A stretch of 64,000 nucleotides of DNA from the NCBI GenBank assembly GCA_029204225.1, contig CM055095.1, positions 34,373,078 through 34,437,077 on the forward strand, given 5' to 3'. The number at the start of each line of letters is the position of its first letter. The first letter of the stretch is position 1. Shown in pieces: positions 60,841 to 64,000 of the stretch. This DNA is from Diphasiastrum complanatum. Taxonomy: Eukaryota; Streptophyta; Lycopodiopsida; Lycopodiales; Lycopodiaceae. The position numbers and the translations under genes are program-made. The notes beneath the pieces are model-generated. The model was not told the origin of the DNA. It saw only the letters and a list, made by a program, of their open reading frames with translations, and searched no databases.

Positions 60841-60967
60841 CACCCAGTTTTAATGCAAAAACTCGTAATCTATTGAAAAAGAATAGAGTCGACTAGCATG
60901 ATGATAAGCTATGGTTGAACCTATCTGTTCTGGGAAAGCATCGAAACAATTGCATTGAAAGAAATTT
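60841..60967 (+). other. Expansin 3' flank
   Basis: Probable 3'UTR. No canonical AATAAA is seen close by; AAGAATAGA at 60880 is the nearest A-rich signal. Confidence 0.35.
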
Positions 60968-61222
60968 TCACATATTCTCATATTTAAGGTGATTTAGCAG
61001 CAAAGGCATGCTTTTAGTTGCCTTCTGCTGCATAGATTTAATAGAGACCATTGATGTAACATATGCATATTGCTCTGAAGTCGTCTGCTGTGGTGTAGCT
61101 GCTCGGCCACCCGCATCAGTGATATGCAATGTGATTTTCACTTTACCAGATTGTCGACTGTAGGAAGTGCAGAGGTGGGCTTCAAAGAAGCCACCCGCAC
61201 CAGCAGCTACATTGGAAATCAC
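60968..61222 (-). other. Coding-like minus-strand frame downstream of expansin, unknown
   Basis: 84 codons: AAGAGGFFEAHLCTSYSRQS, GKVKITLHITDAGG, SEQYAYVTSMVSIKSM. It has more protein-like composition than its AT-rich surroundings. TCCAATGTAG just upstream could be a splice acceptor. It could be the last exon of a lost or distant gene on the minus strand. No family recognised. Confidence 0.25.
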
Positions 61223-61240
61223 CGATTAACCACATGATCT

Positions 61241-61891
61241 ATGACTACAAAATCTTATGCCTTGTATGGCCCAGGTTTTTGTATCTTTCCCATACAAGAC
61301 TTCAGAGAAGTTACTACTATTATATTTGGGCAAATGATTAGTTGCTGCAAAATTCTATGCCTCTACCTGACTGGCCAATCTTTTGTAATTTGGATATCTT
61401 CCCATACTATTATCTTTGGGTAAATGATTAGTGATTGGAATATCATGTCTATTTGAACAAAGATAAATGATTAATGATTGGAAAATCATGTCTGTATTTG
61501 AATGGCCAGAGTTTTATAAAATTCTGTTATCTATCTATACAGGATTTGACAAAAGTGTTATCATGTCTTCGCAAATTTTTTTCCTTACATGTTTCTATTT
61601 GTTGGAATGGGTTGCAAGGTGGGTGGAGAGTTTCATATGATATATGACAAATCCGAGGCTGCTCCTTGGCTACTTGTCCATGTTCACTCCATGAATTGCT
61701 TAATCCCTTGTGAAATTGGATTGTGATAGGTACACCCCTAATCTCTTGGGATTATTAGGGAAACATTGTCAATAAGCCTCAATATCTTAGTAGCGAAGGA
61801 GGGTAAGGCATTCCACTTGTTCCTTCCTAGTATTGGGTTAAATCTTCTTTTACAAATGTTTTATGCCCCATAGTTTTGATGTGCATTGTGA
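61241..61891. other. Intergenic DNA, no gene seen
   Basis: AT-rich. The words ATGATTAGT and TTGGGCAAATGATTAGT recur near 61327-61480. Confidence 0.5.
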
Positions 61892-62300
61892 TGAGCTTTT
61901 TGCTTGTCTAGAAGGGTAAGATATGTTAACCTGGTTCTCAAATCTTTAAGTGATTATCTTCACCACTATGCAATGTTGTAGACCTAGTGGCAACACATAT
62001 CTATCTAGAACGATTTTCACTTATTTATCATGCATTTCACTTTGTTATGAAATCTATAAAAAAGAAATGGCTTGCTTGGTTATTCATTAGCCATATTGAG
62101 CTTTTGCTTGTCTAGAAGGGTAAGATATGTTCATTTGGTTCTCAAATCTTTTAAGTGATTATCTTCACCACTATGCAATGTTGATAGACCTAGTGGCAAC
62201 ACATCTATCTAGAACAATTTTCACTTATTTTTCATGCATTTCACTTTGTTATGAAATCTATAGAAAAGAAATGGCTTGCTTGGTTATTCATTAGCCATAC
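61892..62300 (+). repeat. 205-bp tandem duplication
   Basis: Units start at 61892 and 62097 with TGAGCTTTT(T)GCTTGTCTAG and agree over almost their whole length, differing by a few substitutions and 1-4 bp indels. Confidence 0.92.
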
Positions 62301-62438
62301 TTGACATTCATCATAACACATGGATAGATTGTGCTCATCTACCTACAATTTGAATGCTTAATTATTCATTAGCCATACTTGACATTTGTCATAACACATG
62401 GATAGATTGTGCTCATCTATTTACAATTTGAATGCCTT
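62284..62438 (+). repeat. 78-bp tandem duplication
   Basis: TTATTCATTAGCCATACTTG starts units at 62284 and 62362. It begins inside the end of the 205-bp duplication, so the two events overlap. Confidence 0.92.
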
Positions 62439-63552
62439 TTGTACATTGTAAGGTGCTTACCTTTCCATATCTTTTTTCCTTTTGGATATTAACCTTTGCA
62501 ATTCATTTTGAAAATATTGACATCCATTCCTATATTTATGTTGAAGGGTTAAATCTTGTAGTGGAAGCAAAAGATATCCATCATGAAAATATATTGGTAA
62601 GTATACTTATTTACACATTGATAAAAGAGTGTTGAATTGAAGAGCATACAACAATATGTGACTTTTCAATACCATTAGAAACATACATGTGATATGTCAA
62701 TGTTTTGAAATTTTGAACTATGCAAAAAAATTTCAAGACAAAATTTAGTGCTTTTTGGACATTGGATCAAAACAATTAACAACATATTATGGAAAGAGCA
62801 ATGGAAATTTTTTTTAAGTTTTTTGTATTAACATCACAATTTTAATCCATGGAAATACTTGTGGATGTTGAAAATTGGCATTGCCTAACCTAAACAGGTT
62901 GCAATTTCAACTTCAATCATTTTGAGAATAGTTAAAATTTTAATAGTTAAATTATAGAATGGTTAAAAATATTCATGTATGTTTATGCAATGCATCTACT
63001 GCTTGTAAAAAGGTTCAAACTAACTTTATAAATAACCCACAAAACCACTTTGAAATCGGTAAAAGGTTAAAAACCTAGTCTAAAATTTATAACTAAACCA
63101 ATCGATTTTGAGCCATTATAAAAACTTATAAATCTAAAATGAAGTGGTAAAAAATGAAATTTTACAATTCGGCTATTTGTATTTGTTAGTTTTTTTGCGA
63201 GCATTGAACTCATCACATGGAGAGTCTAGCGATGAGGGCATACATGTCAAGAAAGTAAGAATGTGTGGACTCAATTTAAATTGTATCACATGGATAATGC
63301 AAAAATTTCACTATTTTAGTTTTTTGCAAGTTAACTATTATCAAGAAAAAATTTGGTGTATCCTTGATGGGCAATCAAATTCACATTGTTAAGGAACACT
63401 TGTGGAAATATACATCAAATTCATAAGAGAATAAAGTTTGCATAAAAACCTAATGCAAATATTGAATATTAAAGTACTTCAGTAACCATTATTTGTTTAC
63501 ATAAAAGCGAGTCCTCTGTTGGGACTTGGCTTTTGTTCAAGCACAACCTCCA
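62439..63552. other. AT-rich intergenic DNA, no gene seen
   Basis: No recognisable protein. A frame at 63144-63392 has no domain. Confidence 0.5.
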
Positions 63553-63772
63553 ATGCCATTCAATGGTCTTGATCCATTTGTATTAAATTTCAAATTTAAA
63601 AAAAAAATATAAATGAGATTACAAAAAATGAAACAAATAAAATAAGCTAGTAGAATTCATAACATTTAATGCCATTTAAGTCTTGATGTGTTTATATTAA
63701 ATTTCAATTTTTTATAAAATTTAAATGAGAGTACAAAAAATGAAACAAATAGAAGAAGCTAGTAGAATTCAA
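63553..63772 (+). repeat. 116-bp tandem duplication
   Basis: ATGCCATT(C/T)AA starts units at 63553 and 63669. Both contain ACAAAAAATGAAACAAATA and AGCTAGTAGAATTCA at the same offsets. Confidence 0.88.
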
Positions 63773-64000
63773 GTAGATGTTGGAGATGATATTCATGATG
63801 ATGATATTGAGGTACTATGATGTGTATGAATCCATTTTAAGACCAACATTGGTGGTGAACATGCACATTCAACGAGTGATGAGAACATGGATGACAACGA
63901 AGAGTTGCATGATGATAATAATGAGATGCTTTCACAAAGAAGCATCTATTTTTACATTGCCAACAACACTTCTCCTTCTGAACGTACAAGCTACGTACAA
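63773..64000. other. Acidic short frames at the right edge
   Basis: Plus-strand frames here are Asp/Glu/Asn-rich (GDDIHDDDIEVL; NMDDNEELHDDNNEM) and broken by a stop at 63818. They could be the edge of a transposon or gene beyond the window; not identifiable. Confidence 0.25.

Overview
This window is plant nuclear DNA dominated by long-terminal-repeat (LTR) retrotransposons in several states of decay. It has one clearly intact cellular gene, a three-exon alpha-expansin at 59792-60840 (+). The evidence for a land plant is the expansin with its two conserved GT-AG introns, Ty1/copia elements with initiator-Met primer sites, and Ty3/gypsy elements with tRNA-Asp-type primer sites. The species cannot be read from the sequence. 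The nested repeats and long (CT)n tracts suggest a large genome.

Layout. 1-2120: minus-strand copia material arranged gag-LTR-pol, with one LTR shared by two tandem copies. 2120-4395: plus-strand gypsy gag remnant fused to a copia gag/protease remnant. 4396-7140: non-coding sequence, then a minus-strand gypsy protease remnant. 7144-9245: plus-strand copia gag-protease-integrase. 9339-27488: a nested stack. An old minus-strand gypsy element (integrase at 26336-27488, extra-ORF start at 9339-9578) is split by two later insertions. One is a gene-less LTR element (9714-14484, target duplication GTATA). The other is a 10.8-kb Ogre/Tat/Athila-type gypsy element (14934-25725, target duplication TTTTG). 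The 10.8-kb element carries a long extra ORF between integrase and 3' LTR.

27490-35400: mostly gene-poor DNA with a (CT)n(AC)n tract, a GC-rich tandem duplication and a possible gene-start remnant. 36400-37100: chromodomain tail, polypurine tract and LTR of a plus-strand chromovirus-like element. 37600-40043: gypsy tail and an orphan coding-like region. 40044-42800: copia element with a large internal deletion. 43340-44643: gypsy gag. 47510-52006: two plus-strand gypsy copies (gag-integrase, then LTR-primer site-gag). 52340-52700: copia RNase H tail. 55025-55902: foldback element filled with 18-bp palindromes. 56060-57290: a second LTR of the copia family seen at the left edge, and a copia integrase/RT deletion derivative. 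58140-60840: expansin promoter region, inferred 5'UTR intron and gene. 60841-64000: intergenic DNA with three tandem duplications.

The retrotransposon genes do not form a cellular pathway. They are gag (capsid, zinc knuckles), protease, reverse transcriptase/RNase H and integrase modules, nearly all broken by stops, shifts or deletions. The points most worth a second look are the coiled-coil extra ORF of the 10.8-kb element, the GCGAAGGTT motif dispersed through its non-coding parts, the repeated stem-loops of the gene-less element, and the palindrome-filled foldback element.
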